In this document: positions 55,343 to 63,257 of the stretch, piece by piece
Position numbering within the stretch: position 1 is the stretch's first letter
Layout: the number at the start of each line of letters is the position of its first letter
NCBI GenBank assembly: GCA_963781895.1
Contig: CAWAIM010000002.1
Location: 1-64,000, forward strand
Direction: 5' to 3'
Length of the DNA: 64,000 nucleotides
Source of the DNA: Roseiarcus sp963781895
Lineage (GTDB): Bacteria; Pseudomonadota; Alphaproteobacteria; Rhizobiales; Beijerinckiaceae
Position numbers and translations under genes: made by a program
Notes under the pieces: model-generated
Told to the model about the DNA's origin: nothing
What the model saw: only the letters and a program-made list of their open reading frames with translations
Databases searched by the model: none

Positions 55343-56265
55343 AGCCACGACCGACAGGGCTGATGCTGTGCATGGGCCTCACTCTTGCGGGCGGCGCGGC
55401 CCACGCCGGGGAGACGTTGAAAGTCTGTCTGGACGAGAACGCGCCGCCTTATTCCGAACGGCGGAAGAACGTCGGCGAGGGGTTCGATCTCGGTGTCGCT
55501 AGGGCGCTGGCGGAGCGGCTCGGACGACCGCTCGAGGTCGAGTGGTTCGAAAGCAAGCTCGACGAGGATTCCAGCGGTGCGCTGGAGGCCAATGCGCTGC
55601 TTTCCGACGGCCGCTGCGAACTCGTCGCCGGCTATCCTCTGACCGAGGATGCTCTCGGCAGGCCGGGCGTCGAGACCGCGCATTTGCCCGATTTCGACGG
55701 CGCGAAGCCTGCCGACCACCGCCGACGCGTCGCGCTGGGGACGCTGCGGGCCAGCAAGCCCTATCATTTCGCGCCGCTGACGATCGTGCTCGGAGGCGCC
55801 GCCATCGGTAAGCCAATCGCCGGCCTCCGCGATCTCGACGGCGTCAAGATCGGCGTCGAAAGCGGCACGCTGAGCGACACCATTCTGATGACCTATGGCG
55901 ACGGTCGGCTCATCGATCACATCTCCCATTGGGTTCCTGGCCGCGGGGAATTGTGGCCGGCGTTCGAGCGCGGAGATTTCGATGCGGCGCTCGTGCCGCT
56001 GCATCGCTTCGACGCCTACCGCGCCGAACATCCTGATACGAAACTCCGGGCGTCAGGCTATCTCTATCCGATCGGATTCAACATCGGCTTCGTCGGCCTC
56101 GCGCGCGACGCGAGTCTCCTGGCCGATGTCGACGCCACGCTCGCCGCGATGCTGGCCAGCGGCGAAATCGCCGAAATCGCGCCGGGAACAGGCATGACCT
56201 ATTTGCCGCCGCGCGCGCCCGACATTCAAAAACACATCTTGCTCGGCGATCTGGCGCGGCCCTAG
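55339..56265 (+). CDS. XoxJ/MxaJ-like periplasmic binding protein
   Basis: This 308-residue protein starts at a GTG (55339) preceded by GGGAGG six bases upstream and overlapping the cytochrome stop (GTGA). The signal peptide is PTGLMLCMGLTLAGGAAHA. It is a type 2 periplasmic-binding fold with LKVCLDENAPPYSERRKNVG and IAGLRDLDGVKIGVESGTLS. Such proteins accompany quinoprotein dehydrogenases (MxaJ, XoxJ) and are thought to help activate or load the enzyme rather than serve transport. Confidence 0.9.
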   Translation: MKPRPTGLMLCMGLTLAGGAAHAGETLKVCLDENAPPYSERRKNVGEGFDLGVARALAERLGRPLEVEWFESKLDEDSSGALEANALLSDGRCELVAGYPLTEDALGRPGVETAHLPDFDGAKPADHRRRVALGTLRASKPYHFAPLTIVLGGAAIGKPIAGLRDLDGVKIGVESGTLSDTILMTYGDGRLIDHISHWVPGRGELWPAFERGDFDAALVPLHRFDAYRAEHPDTKLRASGYLYPIGFNIGFVGLARDASLLADVDATLAAMLASGEIAEIAPGTGMTYLPPRAPDIQKHILLGDLARP

Positions 56266-56323
56266 CTCCGTCGCGGCGCGATCCGTTCCGACACCCGAGG
56301 GCGTCGTGATCGAAGTCTGGGCG

Positions 56324-57289
56324 TCACGCCCGCGGATGGGCGGAACGGTAGGCGTCGAGCAATCGCGCGCCGTCGACGCCGGTATAGACCTGCGTCGTCG
56401 ACAACGAGGCGTGGCCGAGCAATTCCTGAATGGTGCGCAGGTCGCCTCCGCGCGCCAGCAGATGGGTGGCGAAGGAATGGCGCAGCGCGTGCGGCGTCGC
56501 GCTGTCGGGGAGGCCGAGCGCGCCTCGCATCCGCTCCATCGCCAGTTGCACGATGCGCGGCGACAGCGGCCCGCCCTTTGCGCCAACGAACAGAGGCCCG
56601 GCGGGCTTCAGCGCATACGGGCAGAGCGAAAGGTAGTCCTCGACCGCCTTGCGTACTGGCGCGATGACCGGCGCCGAGCGCGTCTTCTTGCCCTTGCCGA
56701 CGACCGTGATCGCCTCGACCGCGCGGACGGGCGCGTCGGCGCGGCGGATCGACAGCGCCTCCGAAATGCGCAGGCCCGCGCCGTAGCAGAGCGCCAGCAC
56801 CGCCGCGTCGCGCGCCAATATCCACGGCTCGCGCGCTTCGCCCTCGCGCGGAGCCGTCGTCGCGACGGCTCGCGCGTCCGGCGCGCTTAAGGGTCGGGGG
56901 AGGCGGCGCGCGGCCTTGGGCGAGCGGACAGCGCCGAGCGCGGAGGCCGTCTCCCCGCCTTCGCGGGCGATATGGCGGGCCAGCGAGCGCAAGGCCGATA
57001 GCGCGCGCTGCAGCGAGCGGCCCTCGATCCCCCTCGAGCGACGGCGGGCGAGAAACGCGCGCAGATCCGCCGGCGCGCAATCGGTGAAGTCGGCGGTCGA
57101 CGGCGGAGCGCCGAAGCGCTCGGTAAGGAAGGCCAGATATTGCCTCACGTCGCGGGCATAGGCCTCGATCGTGTGATCGGACATTTGCCGCTCGTCCTTG
57201 AGCCGCCGGAGCCAGGCGGAGACCGCGCCGGCGAGGTCGGGCGCGGCCGGCAGGGCAGAGAGTTCAATCGAATCGGCGGGCGTGGGCAT
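56324..57289 (-). CDS. xerC: Tyrosine recombinase XerC
   Basis: This 321-residue recombinase resolves chromosome dimers at dif with XerD. The N-terminal SAM-like domain includes LKDERQMSDHTIEAYARDVR. The catalytic residues are Arg in CYGAGLRISEALSI, Lys in VVGKGKKTRSAPV, His and Arg in HALRHSFATHLL, His in LLGHASLSTTQVY and that Tyr. The start at 57289 (MPTPADSIELSALPAAPDLA) gives a normal length. No phage genes adjoin it, which favours a housekeeping role. Confidence 0.93.
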   Translation of the reverse strand: MPTPADSIELSALPAAPDLAGAVSAWLRRLKDERQMSDHTIEAYARDVRQYLAFLTERFGAPPSTADFTDCAPADLRAFLARRRSRGIEGRSLQRALSALRSLARHIAREGGETASALGAVRSPKAARRLPRPLSAPDARAVATTAPREGEAREPWILARDAAVLALCYGAGLRISEALSIRRADAPVRAVEAITVVGKGKKTRSAPVIAPVRKAVEDYLSLCPYALKPAGPLFVGAKGGPLSPRIVQLAMERMRGALGLPDSATPHALRHSFATHLLARGGDLRTIQELLGHASLSTTQVYTGVDGARLLDAYRSAHPRA

Positions 57290-57520
57290 GGGGGCAGGAT
57301 GCGCGCGAGGGCTTAAGCGGCGGTTGCGGCGTGCGCTTCCGGTGAAAATCTGACGCCCGGGACCTGAGGCTGTGTGTCGTGGCGGGCGGATGGCGGTCAT
57401 TCATGCCATGACAGCCGAAGTCACGCCCGCACCGCCCCAAATTCGATCCCTTTCCGGCCGCACGTCGCCTCAAGTCGTCAATGTCAGGTCCCTGAGTTCC
57501 GTTCGCGCCCGGGCGCCGCC

Positions 57521-57922
57521 TCACCCCAGCAAGTCGACCAGGTGCGGGATCAGCGGCTCGTCGGCGGGCGGCATCGGATAGGCGCGCAAATCCTTCGGGC
57601 GCACCCATTTGAGCGCCTGACCGTCGAGCGGGCGCACGAAGCCCTCCCATTTGCGGCAGACATAGAGCGGCATCAAGAGGTGGAAGTCTTGATAAGAATG
57701 GCTCGCGAAGGTGAGCGGCGCGAGGCAGGCGGCCTTGACCGCGATGCCGAGCTCCTCGCCGAGTTCGCGGATCAGCGCGTCCTCCGGCCGCTCGCTCGCG
57801 TCGATCTTGCCGCCGGGAAATTCCCACAGGCCCTCGAGCGGCTTGCCTTTGGGCCTTTGGGCGAGCAGCACGCGTCCGTCGACGTCGACCAGGGCCGCCG
57901 CCACGACCAGCAGCAGTCTCAC
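57521..57922 (-). CDS. mutT: 8-oxo-dGTP diphosphatase MutT-like Nudix hydrolase
   Basis: This 133-residue protein has the complete Nudix box GKIDASERPEDALIREL followed by GEELGI (GX5EX7REUXEEXGU) and the MutT N-terminal pattern RVLLAQRPKGKPLEGLWEFP. The start is a GTG at 57922, whose bases overlap the argJ stop (GTGA), so it is translationally coupled to argJ. It hydrolyses 8-oxo-dGTP to avoid mutation. This argJ-mutT order is common in Rhizobiales. Confidence 0.92.
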   Translation of the reverse strand: MRLLLVVAAALVDVDGRVLLAQRPKGKPLEGLWEFPGGKIDASERPEDALIRELGEELGIAVKAACLAPLTFASHSYQDFHLLMPLYVCRKWEGFVRPLDGQALKWVRPKDLRAYPMPPADEPLIPHLVDLLG

Positions 57923-59160
57923 GAGCGATAGTCGCCATTGATCGCGACATATTCCTTGGTGAGGTCGCAGGTCCAGACCGTGGCGCGCCCGCGCCCCAGG
58001 CCGAGATCGACCGCGATCTCGATTGCGTCGCGCTTCATGTAAGCCGAAGCCGCCGCCTCGTCGTAAGCGGGGTCGCGCTGACCCCGATGGGCGACCCGGA
58101 TCTTGCCGAAAAAAATATCGAGCTTGTCGCGCTCGGCTTTCTCGCCGGCCTTGCCGACCGCCATGACGACTCGACCCCAATTGGCGTCCTCGCCGCCGCA
58201 CGCGGTCTTGACCAGCGGCGAATTGGCGATCGAGAGCGCGATGCGCTTGGCAGCCTTGCGGGTCGCCGCGCCCGAGACATTGACCTCGATGAACTTGCGC
58301 GCGCCTTCCCCGTCGCGCACCACCTGATGCGCGAGATTGAGCAGGAGCTCGTCGAGCGCGCGCCTGAACCCAGCCGCATGCGGATCGCCGGCGTCCTCGA
58401 TCGCGGGCGCGCCCTTCGCGGCGCCGGTGGCGAACATCATCAGCGTGTCGGAGGTCGAAGTGTCGCTGTCGACGGTGATCGCGTTGAACGAGCGCTCGAC
58501 CGATTTCGACAGCATCGACTGCAACGCGCTCGACGCGATCGGCGCGTCGGTGAAGACGTAGGCGAGCATGGTCGCCATGTCGGGCGCGATCATGCCCGCG
58601 CCCTTGGCGACGCCGTTGATGATCACCTCCGCGTCGCCGAGCTTGACGCGCGCCGTGGCGATCTTCGGATAGGTGTCGGTCGTCATGATCGCCTTGGCGG
58701 CGTCCAGGAGCCCGTCGGCTCTGGCCTCGGCGACGAGCCTTTCGAGAACGCGCGTGATGCGCGCGCCGTCAAGCGGCTCGCCGATGACTCCGGTCGAGGC
58801 CATGAAGATTTCGTGCGGCTCAGCGCCGATCGTCCTGGCCGCGGCCTCGGCGACATGGGCGACCGCGCTCGCGCCGATGGCGCCGGTGAACGCGTTGGCG
58901 TTGCCGGAATTGACGATGAGCGCCCGGGCCTTGCCGCCTTCCAGATGCGCGCGGCACCAGTCGACCGGCGCCGAGGGACACTTCGAGCGGGTGAAGACGC
59001 CCGCGACCGCCGCGGGCCGGTCGAACAGCGCCAGCATCACGTCGGTTCGTCCCGCATAACGGACGCCTGCCGCGATGGTGGCGAAGCGGACTCCGGCTAT
59101 CGGCGGAAGTACCGGATATTTCTTGGGCGCGAGCGGCGAGAGCGGGGCGGGAGCGGCCAT
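57919..59160 (-). CDS. argJ: Bifunctional ornithine acetyltransferase / N-acetylglutamate synthase
   Basis: This 413-residue enzyme transfers acetyl between N-acetylornithine and glutamate in arginine synthesis. It self-cleaves before a Thr in KGAGMIAPDMATMLAYVF, which is intact. Other blocks are ALIVNSGNANAFTGAIG, FMASTGVIGEPLDG and FNAITVDSDTSTSDTLMMFA. The start at 59160 (MAAPAPLSPLAPKKYPVLPP) fits the family. It is followed by mutT with a four-base overlap and preceded 62 bases away by the ppiC-like gene. Confidence 0.95.
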   Translation of the reverse strand: MAAPAPLSPLAPKKYPVLPPIAGVRFATIAAGVRYAGRTDVMLALFDRPAAVAGVFTRSKCPSAPVDWCRAHLEGGKARALIVNSGNANAFTGAIGASAVAHVAEAAARTIGAEPHEIFMASTGVIGEPLDGARITRVLERLVAEARADGLLDAAKAIMTTDTYPKIATARVKLGDAEVIINGVAKGAGMIAPDMATMLAYVFTDAPIASSALQSMLSKSVERSFNAITVDSDTSTSDTLMMFATGAAKGAPAIEDAGDPHAAGFRRALDELLLNLAHQVVRDGEGARKFIEVNVSGAATRKAAKRIALSIANSPLVKTACGGEDANWGRVVMAVGKAGEKAERDKLDIFFGKIRVAHRGQRDPAYDEAAASAYMKRDAIEIAVDLGLGRGRATVWTCDLTKEYVAINGDYRS

Positions 59161-59222
59161 CGATCGTTCCGGAAGGAAGCGAGGGCGAGCCGGACGGTCC
59201 GCTCTCTCGCGCAAGGCCAAAG

Positions 59223-60129
59223 TCAGGGCGTCTTCGGCTTGTCCGCGCCGGCCGGCGCCTCCTTGCCGGGATCGAGCGCCGCGGCGGGCGGCAGCGGCTT
59301 GCCGTTGGCGTCGAACAATTCGATCTTGGCGGCCTTGTGAAGCTCGGAGATCGTCTCGCTCTGCGCCTTTTGCGCGACGTAGCGGGCGGCCTGCTCCTTC
59401 AACTGCTCGAAGGGCGGGAAGCTCTTGGTCCTGACGCCTTCGACCTTGATGATGTGCCAGCCGAACTGCGTCTTGACCGGATCGGAAATCTCTCCCTCCT
59501 TCAGCTTGAAGGCGGCGTTGGAGAATTCGGGCACCATCCGGTCCTTGGTGAACCAGCCGAGATCGCCGCCGTCGCCGGCCGGATCCTTGGAGAGTTCGGT
59601 CGCGACCTTGGCGAAATCCTCGCCGCCTTTGACCCGAGCGAGCGCCTTCTTGGCCTCGTCCTCGGTCGGCAGCAGGATGTGGCGGGCGTGGATCTCCTCC
59701 TGCGGCGGCTCCGCTTTGGCGGCCTCGTCGTAGGCTTTGCGTTCCGCCTCTTCGGTCGTTGCGGCCTTGGCGACGCTGCCGAGCAGTTCCTCCATCGCCA
59801 GCTTGTCGTGATAATAAGCCATTTTGCGCGCGAATTCAGGAGTTCTGATCGAGCTTGTCGGACTCCGCCTTCCTGGCGGCGAGCTTGAGGTCGATGAGAT
59901 AGTCGAGCACGTATTTCTGCCGCGCCGCGCCTTCGAGTTTCTGCGGCAGACCTGGGCCAATGTCAGTCATCGCGTCGGCGAGATCCTGATCGGTGATCGG
60001 CGAGCCGTCGACTTTGGCCAGCACCTTCGGATCAGCCGAGGCCGCGCCGGCAAGCGCCAATGTCGCGCCCAACCCGAGCGCGAGGGCCGCGGCAGTCGAG
60101 CGCAAATGCGCGGTAAACAATCGTTTCAT
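59223..60129 (-). CDS. Periplasmic parvulin-type peptidyl-prolyl isomerase (frameshifted)
   Basis: The first frame has a signal peptide (MKRLFTAHLRSTAAALALGL) and an N-terminal chaperone helix region ending KLAARKAESDKLDQ. One surplus base near 59842 shifts into the second frame, which continues TPEFARKMAYYHDKLAMEEL. The parvulin domain follows with HARHILLPTEDEAKKAL, GGDLGWFTKDRMVPEF and FGWHIIKVEGVRT. The total is about 301 residues and the span is 3n+1. It catalyses prolyl isomerisation of exported proteins. Confidence 0.88.
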
Positions 60130-60363
60130 GGGGGCTCCTCTGGGGGCGAGCGGATGGCCGGTCGCCGTCGGTTCGTTTCCGTCGACGCGCCTATAAAGAG
60201 ATTTGGGCGACTTTACGAGCGGGAATGCGAGCGGTCGCGGCAGAGATGGTCACTCTATCGTGCTGGCTCCCGGCATCGGACCGAGCGGCGCGCTTTCGCG
60301 CGCGCTGTCGATAGCCATTCGACAACCGGCGCCAGTCTTTTCCCTTGTCAGGCGCGATTTGTC

Positions 60364-60391
60364 TTGACAAGCGCCGAGAACCGACTAAATG
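60364..60391 (+). promoter_or_regulatory. Sigma-70-type promoter of the alpha ribosomal operon
   Basis: TTGACA (60364-60369), a 16-base spacer and TAAATG (60386-60391) make a good housekeeping promoter 170 bases before rpsM. The rest of the spacer from the ppiC-like gene (60130-60560) shows no gene. The leader between promoter and rpsM is long enough for regulation, but I recognise no specific structure. Confidence 0.6.
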
Positions 60392-60560
60392 CCCGGCATC
60401 CCAAACCTGTTCTGGGTCCCGGCGCCTTTATGAGCGCATGGGACTTTTTGCGTTTGAGGGATTCTCGGCAAGGGCCGGCCTCCACCGGACGCCGAGAGGA
60501 TCAGTCCCCGCGGCGCCAAAGGCGACAGCCCAAGGCTCCGTCCAAATGGAGCATGAGCGA

Positions 60561-60929
60561 ATGGCTCGCATAGCAGGCGTTAACATACCCACAAACAAGC
60601 GCGTCGTCATCGCGCTTCAGTACATTCACGGTATCGGGCCAACCAAGGCCGAGGAGATTTGCGAGAAAGTGCATATTCCGCCGGAGCGGCGGGTCGCCCA
60701 GTTGTCGGATTCTGACGTGATGCAGATCCGCGAAACGATCGACCGCGACTACCTTGTGGAAGGCGACCTTCGCCGCGAGGTGGCGATCAACATCAAACGC
60801 CTGATGGACCTCGGCGCCTATCGCGGCTTGCGGCACCGCAAGCAATTGCCGGTGCGCGGCCAGCGCACCCACACCAACGCGCGCACTCGCAAGGGCAAGG
60901 CCAGGCCGATCGCCGGTAAGAAGAAGTGA
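60561..60929 (+). CDS. rpsM: 30S ribosomal protein S13
   Basis: This 122-residue protein begins MARIAGVNIPTNKRVVIALQ and ends with LPVRGQRTHTNARTRKGKAR, the conserved S13 tail that contacts tRNA and mRNA in the 30S head. GGAG precedes the ATG at 60561. It is the first gene of rpsM-rpsK-rpoA-rplQ. In most relatives secY and adk lie just upstream. Here an inverted ppiC-like gene lies there instead. Confidence 0.97.
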   Translation: MARIAGVNIPTNKRVVIALQYIHGIGPTKAEEICEKVHIPPERRVAQLSDSDVMQIRETIDRDYLVEGDLRREVAINIKRLMDLGAYRGLRHRKQLPVRGQRTHTNARTRKGKARPIAGKKK

Positions 60930-60996
60930 TCGCCGTTACGTTTGACGCATTCTGGAAAGGGCGCGCTCGACCGAAGCGCGATTGAAGGACCGAACC

Positions 60997-61386
60997 ATGG
61001 CAAAAGAAGCGACCCGCGTTCGCCGTCGCGAACGCAAGAATATCGTTTCGGGCGTCGCCCATGTGAACTCGACGTTCAACAACACGATGATCACCATCAC
61101 CGACGCGCAGGGCAACACGATCTCGTGGTCCTCCGCCGGCACTATGGGGTTCAAGGGCTCCCGAAAGTCGACCCCCTTCGCCGCGCAGATCGCCGCCGAG
61201 GACGCCGTTCGGAAGGCTTCCGAACACGGCATGCGCACGCTGGAGGTCGAAGTATCGGGTCCGGGTTCGGGGCGAGAATCGGCTCTGCGCGCGATCCAGG
61301 CGGCCGGATTCACCGTCACTTCGATCCGCGACGTGACGCCGATTCCGCATAACGGCTGCCGTCCGCGCAAGCGGCGCCGCGTCTGA
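60997..61386 (+). CDS. rpsK: 30S ribosomal protein S11
   Basis: This 129-residue protein has VRRRERKNIVSGVAHVNSTF, then SSAGTMGFKGSRKSTPFAAQ and the S11 C-terminus DVTPIPHNGCRPRKRRRV. It forms the 30S platform near the E site. The gene is 67 bases after rpsM in the same operon. Confidence 0.97.
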   Translation: MAKEATRVRRRERKNIVSGVAHVNSTFNNTMITITDAQGNTISWSSAGTMGFKGSRKSTPFAAQIAAEDAVRKASEHGMRTLEVEVSGPGSGRESALRAIQAAGFTVTSIRDVTPIPHNGCRPRKRRRV

Positions 61387-61486
61387 ACGCCGAAGGCGCG
61401 CCGGCTTTCAGGCGCGCGCATGCGGCCTATGGCGCGGTGGCAGCGCGCCCTAATGCCGCGCATCAAGTCGAATGGAAGGTCAGGCC

Positions 61487-62503
61487 GTGATCCAGAAAAA
61501 CTGGCAAGAACTCATCAAGCCGAAAAAGCTCGACGTCGTTCTGAGCGAAGACTCGCGTCGTGTGGCGACGGTTGTCGCCGAGCCGCTCGAGCGCGGCTTC
61601 GGCCAAACGCTTGGCAATTCGCTGCGACGCGTGCTGCTGTCGTCGCTGCAGGGCGCGGCGATCACCTCGATTCACATCGATCACGTGCTGCACGAATTCT
61701 CGTCGATCCCCGGCGTGCGCGAAGACGTGGTCGACATTGTGCTCAATGTGAAAGACATCGCGGTCAAGATGCAGGGCGAGGGCGTCAAGCGCCTGGTGCT
61801 CAAACGCCGCGGTCCGGGCGCCGTCACCGCTGGCGACATTCAGACCACGGGCGACATCCAGATTCTCAACCCAAATCTCGTCATCTGCACGCTCGACGAG
61901 GGAGCCGATCTGCGCATCGAATTCACGGTCATGGCCGGCAAGGGCTATGTTCCGGCGGAGCGCAATCGCGCCGAGGATTCGCCGATCGGCCTTCTGCCGA
62001 TCGACAGCATGTTCTCGCCGGTGAAAAAGGTCTCCTACCGGGTCGAAGCGACTCGAGAGGGCCAGGACCTCGACAAGGACAAGCTGACGATGACGATCGA
62101 GACCAACGGCGCGATGTCGCCCGAGGACGCGCTCGCCTATGCGGCCCGCATCCTGCAGGACCAGCTCGCGGTGTTCGTCAACTTCGAGGAGCCGCGTCGC
62201 GAAGAAGCCCAGCACGCGATCCCCGAGCTCGCCTTCAACCCCGCGCTGCTCAAGAAGGTCGACGAATTGGAGCTTTCCGTCCGCTCGGCCAACTGCCTCA
62301 AGAACGACAACATCACCTACATCGGCGACCTCATTCAGAAGTCCGAGGGCGAAATGCTGCGCACGCCGAATTTCGGCCGCAAGTCGCTCAACGAGATCAA
62401 GGAAGTGCTCGCGCAGATGGGCCTGCACCTCGGCATGGAGGTCACGGGCTGGCCGCCGGAGAATATTGAAGACCTCGCCAAGCGGTTCGAGGAGCATTAC
62501 TGA
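61487..62503 (+). CDS. rpoA: RNA polymerase alpha subunit
   Basis: This 338-residue protein has the N-terminal assembly domain (GFGQTLGNSLRRVLLSSLQG, HEFSSIPGVREDVVDIVLNV) and the C-terminal domain for promoter UP elements and activators (ELELSVRSANCLKNDNITYI and NFGRKSLNEIKEVLAQMGLH). I use the GTG at 61487 (VIQKNWQELIKPKKLDVVLS). AAGG is seven bases upstream and this matches alphaproteobacterial N-termini. An ATG at 61472 would add five residues. Confidence 0.97.
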   Translation: MIQKNWQELIKPKKLDVVLSEDSRRVATVVAEPLERGFGQTLGNSLRRVLLSSLQGAAITSIHIDHVLHEFSSIPGVREDVVDIVLNVKDIAVKMQGEGVKRLVLKRRGPGAVTAGDIQTTGDIQILNPNLVICTLDEGADLRIEFTVMAGKGYVPAERNRAEDSPIGLLPIDSMFSPVKKVSYRVEATREGQDLDKDKLTMTIETNGAMSPEDALAYAARILQDQLAVFVNFEEPRREEAQHAIPELAFNPALLKKVDELELSVRSANCLKNDNITYIGDLIQKSEGEMLRTPNFGRKSLNEIKEVLAQMGLHLGMEVTGWPPENIEDLAKRFEEHY

Positions 62504-62722
62504 ATGTCCTTCTCGCGCATAGGCCGTTGTTGAAGGACGCCTGTCTTTCGACAAGCTCCGTGACAGAAGGCGGCAGCGTAGCTTCTCTCTAGACGGTCGT
62601 CCTTCCGGACGCCCTACGGGGGCCGGCGCCGGCCCCAACCTTCTCCCGCAAAGCGGAGAGGGCAAGGATAAAACGAACGGCTGACCCGTGGCGCGGCGGC
62701 CGTCAACAACGAGGAGAGCCAG
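62504..62722. repeat. Palindrome-rich repeat between rpoA and rplQ
   Basis: This 219-base spacer inside the ribosomal operon holds an 18-base perfect palindrome (GGGGCCGGC/GCCGGCCCC, 62619-62636). It is followed by CTTCTCCCGCAAAGCGGAGA, a common dispersed-repeat element in Rhizobiales. It has no coding capacity. It may slow or partly stop transcription before rplQ, or it may simply be an inserted repeat. Confidence 0.7.
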
Positions 62723-63154
62723 ATGTATCACGGACACGCCAAGCGGCGCTTTAATCGCACCCATGAACACCGCCAGGCGATGTTCGCCAATATGGCCCAG
62801 GCGCTCATCAAGCACGAGCAGATCACGACGACGCTGCCGAAGGCCAAGGACCTTCGTCCGGTCGTCGAGAAGCTGGTGACGCTCGGCAAGCGCGGCGATC
62901 TGCACGCCCGGCGCATCGCCATTTCCCGCCTGCGCGACGCTGATCTGGTCAAGAAGCTGATCGACGTGCTCGGCCCCCGCTACAAGGACCGCAACGGCGG
63001 CTACACCCGCGTCATGAAGGCGGGATTCCGTGCCGGCGACAACGCCGCTATGGCGGTGATCGAATTCGTCGACCGCGACGTCGAGGCCAAAGGCAAAGAA
63101 CTCCGGGCCATCTCAGTCGACCGCCGAGAACTGATCCGCGATCGGAAGCGGTAG
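62723..63154 (+). CDS. rplQ: 50S ribosomal protein L17
   Basis: This 143-residue protein begins MYHGHAKRRFNRTHEHRQAM and has ALIKHEQITTTLPKAKDLRP and YTRVMKAGFRAGDNAAMAVI, the conserved L17 sequence. GAGGAGAG precedes the ATG. It ends the alpha operon and is followed by an intrinsic terminator. Confidence 0.97.
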   Translation: MYHGHAKRRFNRTHEHRQAMFANMAQALIKHEQITTTLPKAKDLRPVVEKLVTLGKRGDLHARRIAISRLRDADLVKKLIDVLGPRYKDRNGGYTRVMKAGFRAGDNAAMAVIEFVDRDVEAKGKELRAISVDRRELIRDRKR

Positions 63155-63165
63155 ATCTTCAACAT

Positions 63166-63198
63166 GGGCGGGCCTCACGGGCGCCGCCTTTTTCTTTT
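63166..63198 (+). terminator. Rho-independent terminator of the alpha operon
   Basis: A GC-rich stem (GGCGGGCC, loop TCAC, GGGCGCCGCC with one bulge) is followed by TTTTTCTTTT. It lies 12 bases after the rplQ stop. Confidence 0.85.
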
Positions 63199-63257
63199 GG
63201 TGGGTTCGGGTTAGGCAATCCGGTGATGAGGCTGAAGAATTTCCCGGCCTCACTGCG

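Noticed and set aside
56324..57289. XerC as the integrase of a mobile element
   Set aside because: It has normal XerC length and motifs, housekeeping neighbours and no att-like repeats or phage genes nearby.
1897..60129. Programmed ribosomal frameshifting as the cause of the split genes
   Set aside because: The sites share no slippery heptamer or downstream structure and affect unrelated housekeeping genes.
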